From Cervus elaphus (Eukaryota > Chordata > Mammalia > Artiodactyla > Cervidae), in contig NC_057834.1 in the NCBI RefSeq assembly GCF_910594005.1, forward strand, positions 106,977,650 to 107,041,649: DNA of 64,000 nucleotides, in the 5' to 3' direction. The translations under genes and the position numbers were made by a program. A model generated the notes under the pieces. The model was not told where the DNA came from. It did not search any database and saw nothing but the letters and a program-made list of their open reading frames with translations. Shown in pieces: positions 1-9,078 of the stretch (positions are counted from its first letter, which is position 1; the number at the start of each line of letters is the position of its first letter).

Positions 1-370
1 TGCCTTGGGTGAGTCCAATATAAGCTCCTTACTTACTGCCTTTTCCCTCTCTAATTCCAGTCCCACATAAGGAGAGAAGTTATCCTTCAGGATGACAAAA
101 TCCCCAATCATTTGAGGACAGCCCCCCAGGCTCATCACTAGCATGCTAAGATAGGCACAGAACTCTCATCTCTTTCAGAGATTTGTACCAACAGGCTGAA
201 ATAAAAAATACTTTTATTTGAACTTCCTTTTTACCAGAAAGGTACATAAACAAAGGCATTCAACTGCATGAATATGAGAATAAAGTGTGAATCTCTCAAT
301 AGTGGGGACTTGATCTCAGAGTATCTTGGTTTATTTACGGCTACACTCAATCACGGGACACGTCTTTGGA
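1..370. other. Intronic sequence, nothing recognised
   Basis: AT-rich, with stop codons in every frame and no repeat family that I recognise. Confidence 0.4.
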
Positions 371-374
371 GAAG

Positions 375-465
375 CCAATCTTTCTGAACCTCAGTTTCTT
401 CATCTGTAAAATGACAATTCTAATGTCTGCCCAAAAAGATCTTATCAAGATGAAATGTAAGTTCA
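375..465 (+). repeat. MIR SINE fragment
   Basis: Contains the MIR core phrase CCTCAGTTTCTTCATCTGTAA followed by a diverged tail. MIRs are inactive tRNA-derived SINEs shared by all mammals. Confidence 0.5.
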
Positions 466-483
466 TTTGTATATATATATTTT

Positions 484-960
484 AAAGAAACTTATTTACA
501 AAATAGAAACAGCCTCACAGATTTAAAGAATGAATTTATGGTTGCCAGTGGGGAAAGGTGGGAAGGAGGGATAAATTGGGAGTTTGGGATTGATATGGAC
601 ACACTGCTATGTTAACTCATATATGTGGAATCTAAAAAAATAGTACAGATGAACATATTTCCAGGGTGGGAATAGAGATGCAGATATAGAGAATGGACAT
701 GTGGTTACAGGGAGGCAAGGGAGCGGGGGACGAGGTGGGAGATTAGACTTGACAGATAGCTAGTGGGAACCTGCTATAAAGAAGAGGAAGCTCAGCTTGG
801 TGCTCTGTGATGACATAGGTGGGTGGGATGGGGGTGGGATTGGAGGGAGGTCCAAGAGGGAGGGTATATATATATAGCTGATTCATTTCACTGTACAGCA
901 GAAAGTAACAACATTGTAAAGCAATTATATTTCTATAAAAATACATTTAAAACTGAGATA
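484..960 (+). repeat. L1 LINE 3' end (ruminant type)
   Basis: Matches the remembered artiodactyl L1 3' UTR: a segment with GGTTGCCAGTGGGGAAAGG, a G-rich stretch, then CTGATTCATTTCACTGTACAGCA and an A-rich end. The same 3' UTR is seen at 37332 and 11650 and, inverted, at 39255. No ORF2 coding remains, so this is a 5'-truncated dead copy. Confidence 0.75.
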
Positions 961-970
961 AGATAAACAA

Positions 971-1124
971 AGTGAAAGTGTTAATTGCTCAGTTGTGTCT
1001 GAATCTTTGTGACCCCATGGACCGTAGCCCGCCAGGTTTCTCTGTCCATGGAATTCTCCAAGCCAGAACACTGGAGTGGGTAACCATTCCCTTCTCCAGG
1101 GTATTGTCCTAACCCAGGGATCGA
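971..1124 (-). repeat. Bov-tA SINE, 5'-truncated, with TSD
   Basis: Reverse-complement Bov-A unit (CCATGGACCGTAGCCCGCC, then TGGAGTGGGTAACCATTCCC). It is flanked by the 11-bp duplication AAGATAAACAA at 960-970 and 1125-1135, so this is a clean retrotransposition event into the tail of an L1. Confidence 0.85.
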
Positions 1125-1248
1125 AAGATAAACAAGGACCTACTGTAAAAATATTAATAAATAAAAATATATGCTTTATAAGGTTAAAAAATAAATTAAA
1201 AAATAAATATATAGATAAAAATAGATAAAATGATATCAGTCAGTATCA
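1125..1248 (+). repeat. A-rich L1 tail remnant
   Basis: Starts with AACAAGGACCTACTGTA, a phrase of the ruminant L1 3' UTR, then degenerates into (A)n(T)-rich sequence up to the BovB border. It is probably part of the same L1 as 484-960, split by the SINE. Confidence 0.4.
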
Positions 1249-2440
1249 GCTCAGTTGCTCAGTCATGTCCAACTTTTTGCGACCCCATGAACTGCAGCAC
1301 GCCAGGCCTCAGCGTACATCACCAACTCCCGGAGTCCACCCAAACCCATGTCCATTGAGTCGGTGATGCCATCCAATCATCTCATCCTCTGTCGTCCCCT
1401 TCTCCTCCTGCCCTCAATCTTTCCCAGCTTCAGGGTCTTTTCCAATGAGTCAACTCTTTGCATCAGGTGGCCAAAGTACTGGAGTTTCAACTTCAACATC
1501 AGTCCTTCCAATGAACACCCAGGACTGATCTCCTTTAGGATGGACTGGTTGGATCTCCTTGCAGTCCAAGGGACTCTCTCTTCTCCAACACCACAGTTCA
1601 AAAGCATCAATTGTTCAGTGCTCAGCTTTCTTTATAGTCCAACTCTCACATTCATACATGACTACTGGAAAAACCATAGCCTTGACTAGACAGACCTCTG
1701 TTGACAAAGTGATGTCTCTGCTTTTTAATATGCTGTCTAGCTTGGTCATAACTTTCCTTCCAAGGAGTAAGCGTCTTTTAATTTCATGGCTGCAATCACC
1801 ATCTGCAGTGATTTTGGAGCCCAGAAAAATAAAGTCAGCCACTGTTTCCACTGTTTCCCCATCTATTTGCCATGAAGTGATGGGACCGGATGCCATGATC
1901 TTAGTTTTCTGAATTTTGAGCTTTAAGACAACTTTTTCCCTCTCCTCTTTCACTTCCATCAAGAGGCTCTTTAGCTCTTCTTCACATTCTGCCATAAGGG
2001 TCGTGTCATCTGCATAACTGAGGTTATTGATATTTCTCCCAGCAATCTTGATTACAGCTTGTGCTTCATCCAGCCCAGCATTTCTCATGATGTACTCTGC
2101 ATATAAGTTAAATAGACAGGGTGACAATATGCAGCCTTGATGTACTCCTTTTCCTATTTGGAACCAGTCTGTTGTTCCATGTCCAGTTCTAACTGTTGTT
2201 TCCTGACCTGCATACAGGTTTCTCAGGAGGCAGGGAAGGTTGTCTGGTATTCCCATCTCTTTCAGAATTTTCCACAGTTTACTGTGATCCACACAGTCAA
2301 AGGCTTTGGCATAGTCAATAAAGCAGAAATAGATGTTTTTCTGGAACTCTTAATTTTTCGATGATCCATCGGATGTTGGCAATTTGATCTCTGGTTCCTC
2401 TGCCTTTTCTAAAACCAGCTTGACCATCTGGAAGCTCATG
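1249..2440 (-). mobile_element. BovB (RTE) LINE, 3' 1.2 kb
   Basis: Reverse-complement BovB: it begins with the tail phrase CTCAGTCATGTCCAAC and runs back through the C-terminal region and reverse transcriptase to the point where consensus BovB continues but this copy stops. It is 5'-truncated relative to the roughly 3.2-kb element. BovB is the horizontally acquired RTE LINE that supplies reverse transcriptase to ruminant Bov SINEs. Frameshifts and stops show it is inactive. Confidence 0.9.
1615..2292 (-). pseudogene. BovB reverse transcriptase remnant
   Basis: An open stretch of 225 codons carrying RT motifs: Q-T/K-G-V-H-Q-G-C-I-L-S-P and the catalytic Y-A-D-D-T-T-L-M. It lacks the endonuclease and N-terminal RT regions and ends in the conserved C-terminal S-W-T-I-K-K-A-E-H segment, after which the frame is lost. 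It is part of the BovB at 1249-2440 and not a host gene. Confidence 0.85.
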
Positions 2441-2654
2441 TCCCTAAAAATGCCTAGAATAGGGTATGGACTATAATAAATGATTAACATGCATTGCTTC
2501 CTCTCATAAACATACATCCTATATTTGTACCTGGCATAGCTATGGCAAAGAGTAGCCTCCTGATAAATGTCTGGTGAGTAAATAACTGAGTGAACCATCT
2601 CTAGGGAGTCTTGAACGAAACTTATATAATGATACTTAATATAATGCTGATAGT

Positions 2655-2895
2655 AACTACCATGTATTGAGAACTCACTGCCGGTCATGTGTTGTGACAC
2701 GTGCCTGCATACATCATTTCACCAACGTCTCACCACTACCCCATAAGACAGACCTTTACCCCTCCACTTTACAAATGAAGGACAGAGACAGAGCAATTTT
2801 CCTGGGATGACACAGCTAGCAAGTAGGAGAAATGGATTTTGAACCCACATGCTTCTGATTTCAGAGGCCATGACTTAACGGCTATAGCATTCTGG
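2655..2895 (-). repeat. MIR SINE
   Basis: Reverse MIR: TTTACAAATGAAGGACAGAGA, then ACACAGCTAGCAAGTAGGAG and a TTTTGAACCCACA box, with the diverged left part CATGTATTGAGAACTCACT. Confidence 0.7.
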
Positions 2896-3489
2896 GTAGA
2901 ATTTTAACGCACATTAAAAAAAGCAAACAACCAACAAACAACAATGAAAGGCCTTTTGACTTCTTTTGTTAAAGACCTCACTAGTGTGAATAAGTCTTTG
3001 CTGCTCCCAGAATAGCCTCATCTAGTTGGATTGGCAGCTACCGGGCCAGGAATGGGTGGGACTGGTAACACTGTCCAGGACCAGCCCTTGAGAAAGTGGC
3101 TGAGCAAGCTGTCCAGTTCTGTTTCCAGGATCCAGCACAAATCTGATGGCGATGCCACTCCTGTGGGCTGGCACTGGAGGGAGGAAGCTGGGTGCTAGAG
3201 TCTTACCTTGAACCAAGAGGTTAAAGTGTCCCAGGGGCAAGAACAAACTATTCAAAGGGGAACCAGAGGTATGTTATTGGGCACAAGTGCTCCAGGATTG
3301 GAAGGCTAGAACCAAGGGCACTGGGAATGGCCAGGAGCCAGGAGGTGGCGGGGTGGGGAGGGGTCCGTGCGGAGGGTACAGTGAAATGTTCCAGACAGGC
3401 TGTGGCAAGGAGTCTTCTCAGCGGGAGGTCCCTGACCCTGTGGTATAGAGGCAGGGCTGTCAGCGTGCAGTTATGGGGTAGGACGTGTG
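2896..3489. other. Intronic sequence, nothing recognised
   Basis: Apparently unique DNA with short chance ORFs only. Confidence 0.4.
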
Positions 3490-3716
3490 TGTATGGGTGC
3501 TCAGTCGCTCAGCCATGTCTGACTCTTTGTGACTCCAAGGACTGTTGCCGCCAAGCTCCTCTATCCATGTTTTTTTTTTTTCCCAGGGAAGAATACTGGA
3601 GTGGGTTGCCATTTCCTCCTCCAGGGGACCATCCTGACCCAGGAACCGAACCTGTGTCTCTTGCGGCTCCAGCATTGGAAGGCAGGTTCTTTATCACGGA
3701 GCTACGTGGAAGCCCT
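3490..3716 (-). repeat. Bov-tA SINE
   Basis: Full-length-like reverse Bov-tA: Bov-A part with GTGCTCAGTCGCTCAGCCAT and the tRNA-derived part up to GAGCTACGTGGAAGCC. It carries an internal T(12) expansion at about 3570-3581 that the other copies here lack. Confidence 0.9.
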
Positions 3717-3789
3717 GATGGGGTGGGATAGAACGGCTTTAACCCCAGAACCGTCCCTGAGGTAAATGTGCCTCAGAGACCATCTGAAA

Positions 3790-3995
3790 ATGACTGAGAA
3801 CAAGGACTCTGGTGCCAAACTGCCTGGGTGCAAAACTTAGTTTCTCTATTTACCAGCTGCGTGACCACAACCATGTTACTTCTCTGTGCCTCAGTCTCCC
3901 CATCTATCCAAAGCAGATGAGAAGGCTCCCTATCTCGTGGGGTTTTTATGAAGATTAAATATATAGAGAGAAATGGCTAGAAGAGAACATGAGAA
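3790..3995 (+). repeat. MIR SINE
   Basis: Near-complete MIR in sense: GACTCTGGTGCCAAACTGCC, TACCAGCTGCGTGACC, CCTCAGTCTCCCCATCTATCC, then GAAGATTAAATATA. Confidence 0.8.
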
Positions 3996-3999
3996 GTGC

Positions 4000-4534
4000 T
4001 GGCTCCAGGAGTATTTACATATTATCTATTGTTCTTCTTATCACCACCTCCAAAAGTTGATGAGAAAATACATGAGATGCTGTCTAACTCCAACAGCATA
4101 AAATCCCTCCCCTTTCCCTCGTCCTTTACACAGTGCAACTTCAGCAGTAGAGCCAGGACTTGAACCTGAATCTAGGCATGGTTGTCTAGTAGAAAGCTCT
4201 AAGCAGTGCTGGTCTTGGCCCTCTGACTGCATATACATGCCCTTCTCTTCTTGCCAGATCCTCTTGTCTCCCAAACCTAAGCTCTTACAGCTCAATCCAA
4301 GGAGGGCTTACAACTGCATATCACACTTGTGCGTTCATATTCCCTCCTCCTTCCTGATGAGAAAGTCAATTCCTAGGAAGGTTGATAAGAAGTCCGGAGT
4401 CCCCAAGGAGGAGATCAGGGGTTGGAATTCTCAACGAGGAGGAAAGGACAAATGTCTTTTTTTTTTTCTCTCTAAACTCCTTAGTCTTAGTCACACAAAA
4501 CTAAAAACTTTTTTTTCCCCTTTAAGCCAAGAAC
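4000..4534. other. Intronic sequence, possible weak reverse MIR
   Basis: About 4075-4215 has a faint MIR-like order (GCAGTAGAGCCAGGACTTGAA). The rest, including two T-rich runs near 4460 and 4510, is not recognised. Confidence 0.3.
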
Positions 4535-4739
4535 TGATGATTACACAACAAACAACTCAGTTTAAACTCTGTACTAAGGATTATATACCAACAATGTATC
4601 CTGCTTGAGGACAGTTTCTCCTTCCTGAAAATCTGACTAATCCTGATATCTTGGAATGTGTATTATGGGAGTGGGTCTGGTAAAATCTTTCTATTGTTAA
4701 GTTCTAATCCTGTTATCTTAAAATGTAAACTGTGGAAGT
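4535..4739 (+). mobile_element. ERV LTR, left part (split by BovB)
   Basis: U3-like portion of a solitary LTR; the rest continues after the BovB at 7205. It carries direct repeats with a 67-bp period: one unit starts at 4638 (TAATCCTGATATC) and a second at 4705 (TAATCCTGTTATC). The left border is a guess placed at a TG. No viral coding sequence is present. Confidence 0.55.
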
Positions 4740-5015
4740 TTAGTTCAGTTCAGTTCAGTCACTCAGTCCTGTCCAACTCTTTGCAACCCCATGGACTGCA
4801 GCATATAAGCCCTCCCTGTCCATCACAGATTCCTGGAGTTTACGCAAACTCATGTCCATCGAGTCGATGGTGGCATCCAACCATTTCATCCTCTGTCGTC
4901 CCCCTCTCCTGCCTTCAATCTCTCACAGCATCAGGCTCTTTTCCAATGAGTCAGTTCTTCACATCAGGTAGCCAAAGTATTGGAGTTTCAGCTTTAGCAT
5001 CAGTCCATCCAATGA

Positions 5016-5363
5016 TTATTCAGGACTAATTTCCTTTAGGATTGACTGGTTTGATTTCCTGGCAATCCAAGGGACTCTCAAGTGTCTTCTCCAACACCAT
5101 AGTTCAAAAGCATCAATTCTTTGGTGCTCAGCTTTCTTTAAGGTCCAACTCTCACATCCATACATGACTACTGGAAAAACCATTGCTTTGACTAGATGGA
5201 CTTTTGTTGGCAAAGTAATATCTCTGTTTTTTAATATGCTGTTTAGGTTGTTCATAGCTTTTCTTCCAAGGAGCAAGTGTATTTTAATTTCATGGCTATA
5301 GTCACCGTCCGATTTTGGAGCCCCCCAAAATAAAGTCTGCCACTGTTTCCATTGTTTCCCCAT
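5016..5363 (-). pseudogene. BovB RT C-terminal remnant
   Basis: 115 open codons matching the region after the RT core (L-L-L-G-R-K-A-M-N-N-L then V-M-Y-G-C-E-S-W-T). A frame break near 5302-5363 separates it from the segment 5302-5496. Part of the 4740-7204 BovB. Confidence 0.8.
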
Positions 5364-5583
5364 CTATTTGCCATGAAGTGATGGGACCGGATGCCATGAT
5401 CTTAGTTTTCTGAATGCTGAGTTTTAAAACAACTTTTTCACTCTCCTCTTTCACTTTCATCAAGAGGCTCTTAAGTTTTTCTTCACTTTCTGACATAAGG
5501 GTGGTGTCATCTGCATAACTGAGGTTATTGATATTTCTCCCAGCAATCTTGATTACAGCTTGTGCTTCATCCAGCTCAGCATT

Positions 5584-5928
5584 TCACATGATGTACTCTG
5601 CATATAAGTTAAATAAGCAGGGTGACAATATACAGCCTTGATGTACTCCTTTTCCTATTTGGAACCAGTCTGTTGTTCCATGTCCAGTTCTAACTGTTGT
5701 TTCCTGACCTGCATACAGATTTCTCAGGAGGCAGGGAAGGTTGTCTGGTATTCCCGTCTCTTTCAGAATTTTCCACAGTTTGTTGTGATCCACACAGTCA
5801 AAGGCTTTGGCATAGTCAATAAAGCAGAAGTCATTGTCTCTAGCTTTTTCGATGATCCCAGATGTTGGCAATTTGATCTGTGGTTCCTCTGTCTTTTCTA
5901 AATCCAGCTTGAACATCTGGAAGTTCAT
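5584..5928 (-). pseudogene. BovB RT palm remnant
   Basis: 114 open codons with the RT motif A-F-D-C-V-D-H-N-K-L-W and the G-V-H-Q-G-C-I-L-S-P box. It ends at a stop just after L-Y-A-E-Y-I-M. Part of the 4740-7204 BovB. Confidence 0.85.
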
Positions 5929-6085
5929 GGTTCATGTACTGTTGAAGTCTGTCTTGGAGAATTTTGAGCATTACTTTGCTAGCGTGTGAGATGAGTGCAA
6001 TTGTGTGGTAGTTTGAGCATTTTTTGGCATTGCCTTTCTTTGGGACTGGAATAAAAACTGACCTTTTCCAGCCCTGTGGCCACTG

Positions 6086-6820
6086 CTAAATTTTCCAAAT
6101 TTGCTGACATATTGAGTATAGCACTTTCACAGCATCATCTTTTAGGATTTGAAACAGCTCAATTGGAATTCCATCATCTCCACTAGGTTTGTTCATAGTG
6201 ATGCTTCCTAAGGCCCACTTGACTTCGCATTCCAGGATGTCTGGTTCTAGGTGAGTGATCACACCATCATGGTTGTCTGGGTCATGAAGATCTTTTTTGT
6301 ATAGTTCTTCTGTGTATTCTTGCCTCTTCTTAATATCTTCTGCTTCTGTTAGGTCCATACCATTTCTGTCCTTTATTGGGCCCATCTTTGCATGAAATGT
6401 TCCCTTGGTATCTCTAATTTTCTTGAAGAGATCTCTAGTCTTTCCCATTTTATTGTTTTCCTCTATTTCTTTGCATTGATCGTTGAGGAAGGCATTCTTA
6501 TCTCTCCTTGCTATTCTTTGGAACTCTGCCTTCAAGTGGGTATATCTTTCCTTTTCTCCTTTCTCTTTTGCTTTTCTTTTCTCAGCTATTTGTAAGGCCT
6601 TCTCAGACAACCATTTTGCCTTTTTGCATTTCTTTTTCTTGGGGATGGTCTTGATCCCTGCCTTCTGTACAATGTAACAAACCTCCGTCCATAGCTCTTC
6701 AGGCACTCTGTCTATTAGATCTACGGCCTTGAATCTATTTGTCACTTGCACTGTATAATCATAAGGGATTTGATTTAGGTCATACCTGAATGGTCTAGTG
6801 GTTTTCCCTATTTTCTTCAA
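6086..6820 (-). pseudogene. BovB ORF2 linker and N-terminal RT remnant
   Basis: An open stretch of 244 codons: a lysine-rich linker between endonuclease and RT (K-K-K-K-C-K-K-A-K-W-L-S-E-K), then the start of RT with N-K-P-S-G-D-D-G-I-P-I-E-L-F. It is the best preserved coding block of any BovB here but remains cut off from both its endonuclease and its catalytic palm by frame breaks. Confidence 0.85.
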
Positions 6821-6932
6821 TTCAAGTCTGATTTTGGCAATAAGGAGTTCATGATCTGAGCCACAGTCAGCTCCCAGTCTTGTTTTTGCTGCCTGTATAG
6901 AGCTTCTCCATCTTTGGCTGCAAAGAATATAA

Positions 6933-7202
6933 TCAATCTGATTTCATTATTGACCATCTGCTGATGTCCATGTGTAGAGTCTTCTCTTGTGTTGTTGAAA
7001 GAGGGTGTTTGCTACGACCAGTGCACACTCTTGGCAAAACTGTTAGTCTTTGCCCTGCTTTGTTTTGTACTCCGAGGCCAAATTTGTCTGTTACTCCAGG
7101 TACCTCTTGACTTCCTACTTTCGCCTTCCAGTCCCCTATAATGAAAAGGACATCTTTTTTGGGTGTTAGTTCTAGAAGGTCTTGTAGGTCTTCATCCTTC
7201 AT
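6933..7202 (-). pseudogene. BovB endonuclease remnant
   Basis: 89 open codons with the exonuclease-III-like segment V-L-F-I-I-G-D-W-K-A-K-V-G. The consensus Asn of G-D-W-N is Lys here, so a catalytic-domain residue is lost. The frame is shifted near the middle. Part of the 4740-7204 BovB. Confidence 0.75.
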
Positions 7203-7204
7203 TT

Positions 7205-7485
7205 TAATCCTGTTATCGTAAAATGTAAACTGTGGGAGTGGGTCTGGTAAAATTTTTACAACCTTGAGACATTCTTTTGATTTACTGTAATCAATTAAAA
7301 AGTATATAACTCCCTTGCTTAGATTTTCGAGGGGGCACTCTCCATCTCCCCTCTAATGTCTATGTTAGAAGCTTTCTCTGCCCTTTTTCACTTTAATAAA
7401 ACTCTCCTACACAAAAGCTCTTGAGTGACCAAGCCTGGTCCCTGGTGCTGAAGCTAAATCTTCTCTGGAGATTATGAATCCAACA
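7205..7485 (+). mobile_element. ERV LTR, right part with TATA box and poly(A) signal
   Basis: Continuation of the LTR from 4535-4739. It shows a TATA-like box GTATATAA near 7303, a C-rich TCTCCATCTCCCC stretch, and an AATAAA poly(A) signal at 7395-7400, then a U5-like end to about CCAACA. The order U3-R-U5 gives plus orientation. Without the BovB the LTR would be about 490 bp. No internal ERV genes are next to it, so it is a solo LTR. Confidence 0.6.
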
Positions 7486-7864
7486 GGGTACACCATAAGC
7501 TATCACTGACTTACCCAGCTCCCACTCAGCTTGACTTTGTTGGCAGAGTAGTTTCCTCTTTATGGCATCTCCTGTTCCAAAGCATTCCATGGCTCCCTAC
7601 TGCCTGTGATGAGAGGTATCATAGTGGTCCAGGTGTAGAGCCTCTCATTTCTGGTGTTCTCCATCTGAGTCCACAGGCAACCAATAGTAGATTACAGGAT
7701 CAGAGCAAGTGAGGACAATTTTATCAGCAAAGCCTAAGAGTATACTGTATGGACATATCTAAAACCCCAACTGAAAGTGCATCCACAGGAGAAGTGAACA
7801 ACACAAAAGCCCTGTGCTGTTGAGCTAGGCATGTGGAATATTTCTGATTTTCCCATTAATATTT
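7486..7864. other. Intronic sequence, nothing recognised
   Basis: No repeat or coding signal recognised. Confidence 0.4.
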
Positions 7865-8040
7865 GATTGCTACAGTGTAAGCCTCAATGTTCTCATCTGC
7901 AAGATAGGACAATACTAATTGTGCATCACAGACGGGTTGTTAGGGTTAAAGGAGAAAATGTATCTAGAGTGCCTGGGTTAGCAACCCTTGGCCAAAGTGT
8001 TACCATAATTAGCACTATTATTATTCTAAAGCCCGCTCTC
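7865..8040 (+). repeat. MIR SINE 3' half, diverged
   Basis: Order GCCTCAATGTTCTCATCTGCA, GGTTGTTAGGGTTAAAGG, then GAGTGCCTGG follows the MIR 3' half. Confidence 0.4.
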
Positions 8041-8342
8041 AGCCTTCAAAGTCCTGTACAATCTGTTCCTACTCTATTTACCCATGCACAGGGTTGTTTG
8101 ATGGATTGAGACAATGGGTACAAAATCGCCCAGAAGTCTGCTGAATTGAAAACACGCTCTGGTAGAAGAGAAAGATAAGGCAATTGGAATTGACAGTAAC
8201 CTGCAAGGGGAGGCAGAAGAAAAAAGAGAACCATGGAGGAATGCAAAGGATTGCTAAGGCAACAGATATCAGGCATCTCCTATGTGTCAGGCACTGCACT
8301 AAACAATTCATATATATTACATGTAGGACACTGGTGAAGATC

Positions 8343-8470
8343 ACAAGTTCTGGATCAGGCCACTAGGTTCCACTCCTAGTTCTATCTGTCACTAACTGAA
8401 TGACCTCAGTTAAGCTATTTAAAATACCCATGGTTTATTTTCTTCATCTTTCAGTTGGGATGATTTATAG
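8343..8470 (+). repeat. MIR SINE, segment 1 of 3
   Basis: 5' and core part of a MIR (AAGTTCTGGATCAGGC to CATCTTTCAGTTGGGATG). It is interrupted at 8471 by a DNA transposon, resumes at 8693, and is broken again by an L1 at 8753. Confidence 0.7.
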
Positions 8471-8692
8471 CAGGGGTCGACAAATTTGTTTCTGTAGAAA
8501 GCCAGATAACAAATACTTCAGGTTTGGTTGGACATACAGTTTCTGTTGCAACTACTCAACCCTGGAGCTATAGCGTGAAAGTAGCCACAGAGTAGACATG
8601 AACAGATGTGCATAACTATGTTCCAATAAAACATTATTTGCACAAATAAGCAGTGGGCAAGAACTGCCCATGGTGAGTAGTTTGCAACCTCT
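8471..8692 (+). mobile_element. hAT-Charlie-type MITE inside a MIR
   Basis: A short non-autonomous DNA transposon with inverted ends (CAGGGGTCGACAAA at the left, reverse of TTTGCAACCTCT at the right) and internal phrases such as TTCCAATAAAACATTATTTG and GCAACTACTCAACCCTGG, familiar from mammalian MER-type hAT elements. The exact family name is not asserted. The flanking 8-bp sites are only partly alike. Confidence 0.7.
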
Positions 8693-8752
8693 AATATAGA
8701 CTTTACCTTATAGGGTCTACAGAGGATTGAAGAGAATACACTTCATGCTTTT
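8693..8752 (+). repeat. MIR SINE, segment 2 of 3
   Basis: Carries the MIR stretch ACCTTATAGGGTCTACAGAGG between the hAT and the L1 insertions. Confidence 0.65.
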
Positions 8753-9020
8753 TTTTTTTTTTCTTTTTAAAAAAACTTTTTATTTTTTTAAAAATTAATT
8801 TATTTTAATTGGAGGCTAATTACTTTACAATATTGTAGTGGTTTTTGCCATACATTGACATCAGCCATGGGCGTACATGTGTTCCCCATTCTGAACCCCC
8901 CTCCCACTTCCCTCCCTATCCCATGCCTCAGGATCATCCCAGTGCACCAGCCCTGAGCACCCTGTCTCATGCATCAAACCTGGGCTGGCAATCTGTTTCA
9001 CATATGATATAAATGTTCAG
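8753..9020 (-). mobile_element. Bovid L1 3' end, 5'-truncated, with TSD
   Basis: Reverse L1: poly-T at the left, then TTAATTGGAGGCTAATTACT, GCCATACATTGACATCAGCC and CCCAGTGCACCAGCCCTGAG, phrases of the young bovid L1 3' UTR. The 11-bp duplication TTCATGCTTTT at 8742-8752 and 9021-9031 marks the insertion. Confidence 0.85.
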
Positions 9021-9078
9021 TTCATGCTTTTAGAACAGTGCCTTACACACTGAATTTGCTCAACAAATGTTCGCTGTT
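9021..9078 (+). repeat. MIR SINE, segment 3 of 3
   Basis: TAGAACAGTGCCTTACACAC then TTTGCTCAACAAATGTT is the MIR 3' tail. It completes the element begun at 8343. Confidence 0.7.

Larger units (their letters stand above)
4740..7204 (-). mobile_element. BovB (RTE) LINE, 2.5 kb, inside an LTR
   Basis: The longest BovB in the window, in reverse. Along its own sense from 7204 downwards it runs: C-terminal half of the apurinic-like endonuclease (I-I-G-D-W-K-A-K-V-G-S-Q), linker, reverse transcriptase, C-terminal zinc-knuckle-like region and the GTTCAGTTCAGTTCAG-type tail at 4744-4759. It is truncated at the 5' end within the endonuclease. A 35-bp direct repeat with two mismatches flanks it (4705-4739 and 7205-7239), consistent with a target-site duplication. 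Several frameshifts and stops make it inactive. Confidence 0.9.

Noticed and set aside
1615..2292. Reverse-transcriptase ORFs as possible active or host genes
   Set aside because: All RT-like frames (1615-2292, 5016-6820, 36302-37039, 54731-55441) sit inside BovB elements that are 5'-truncated and frame-broken.
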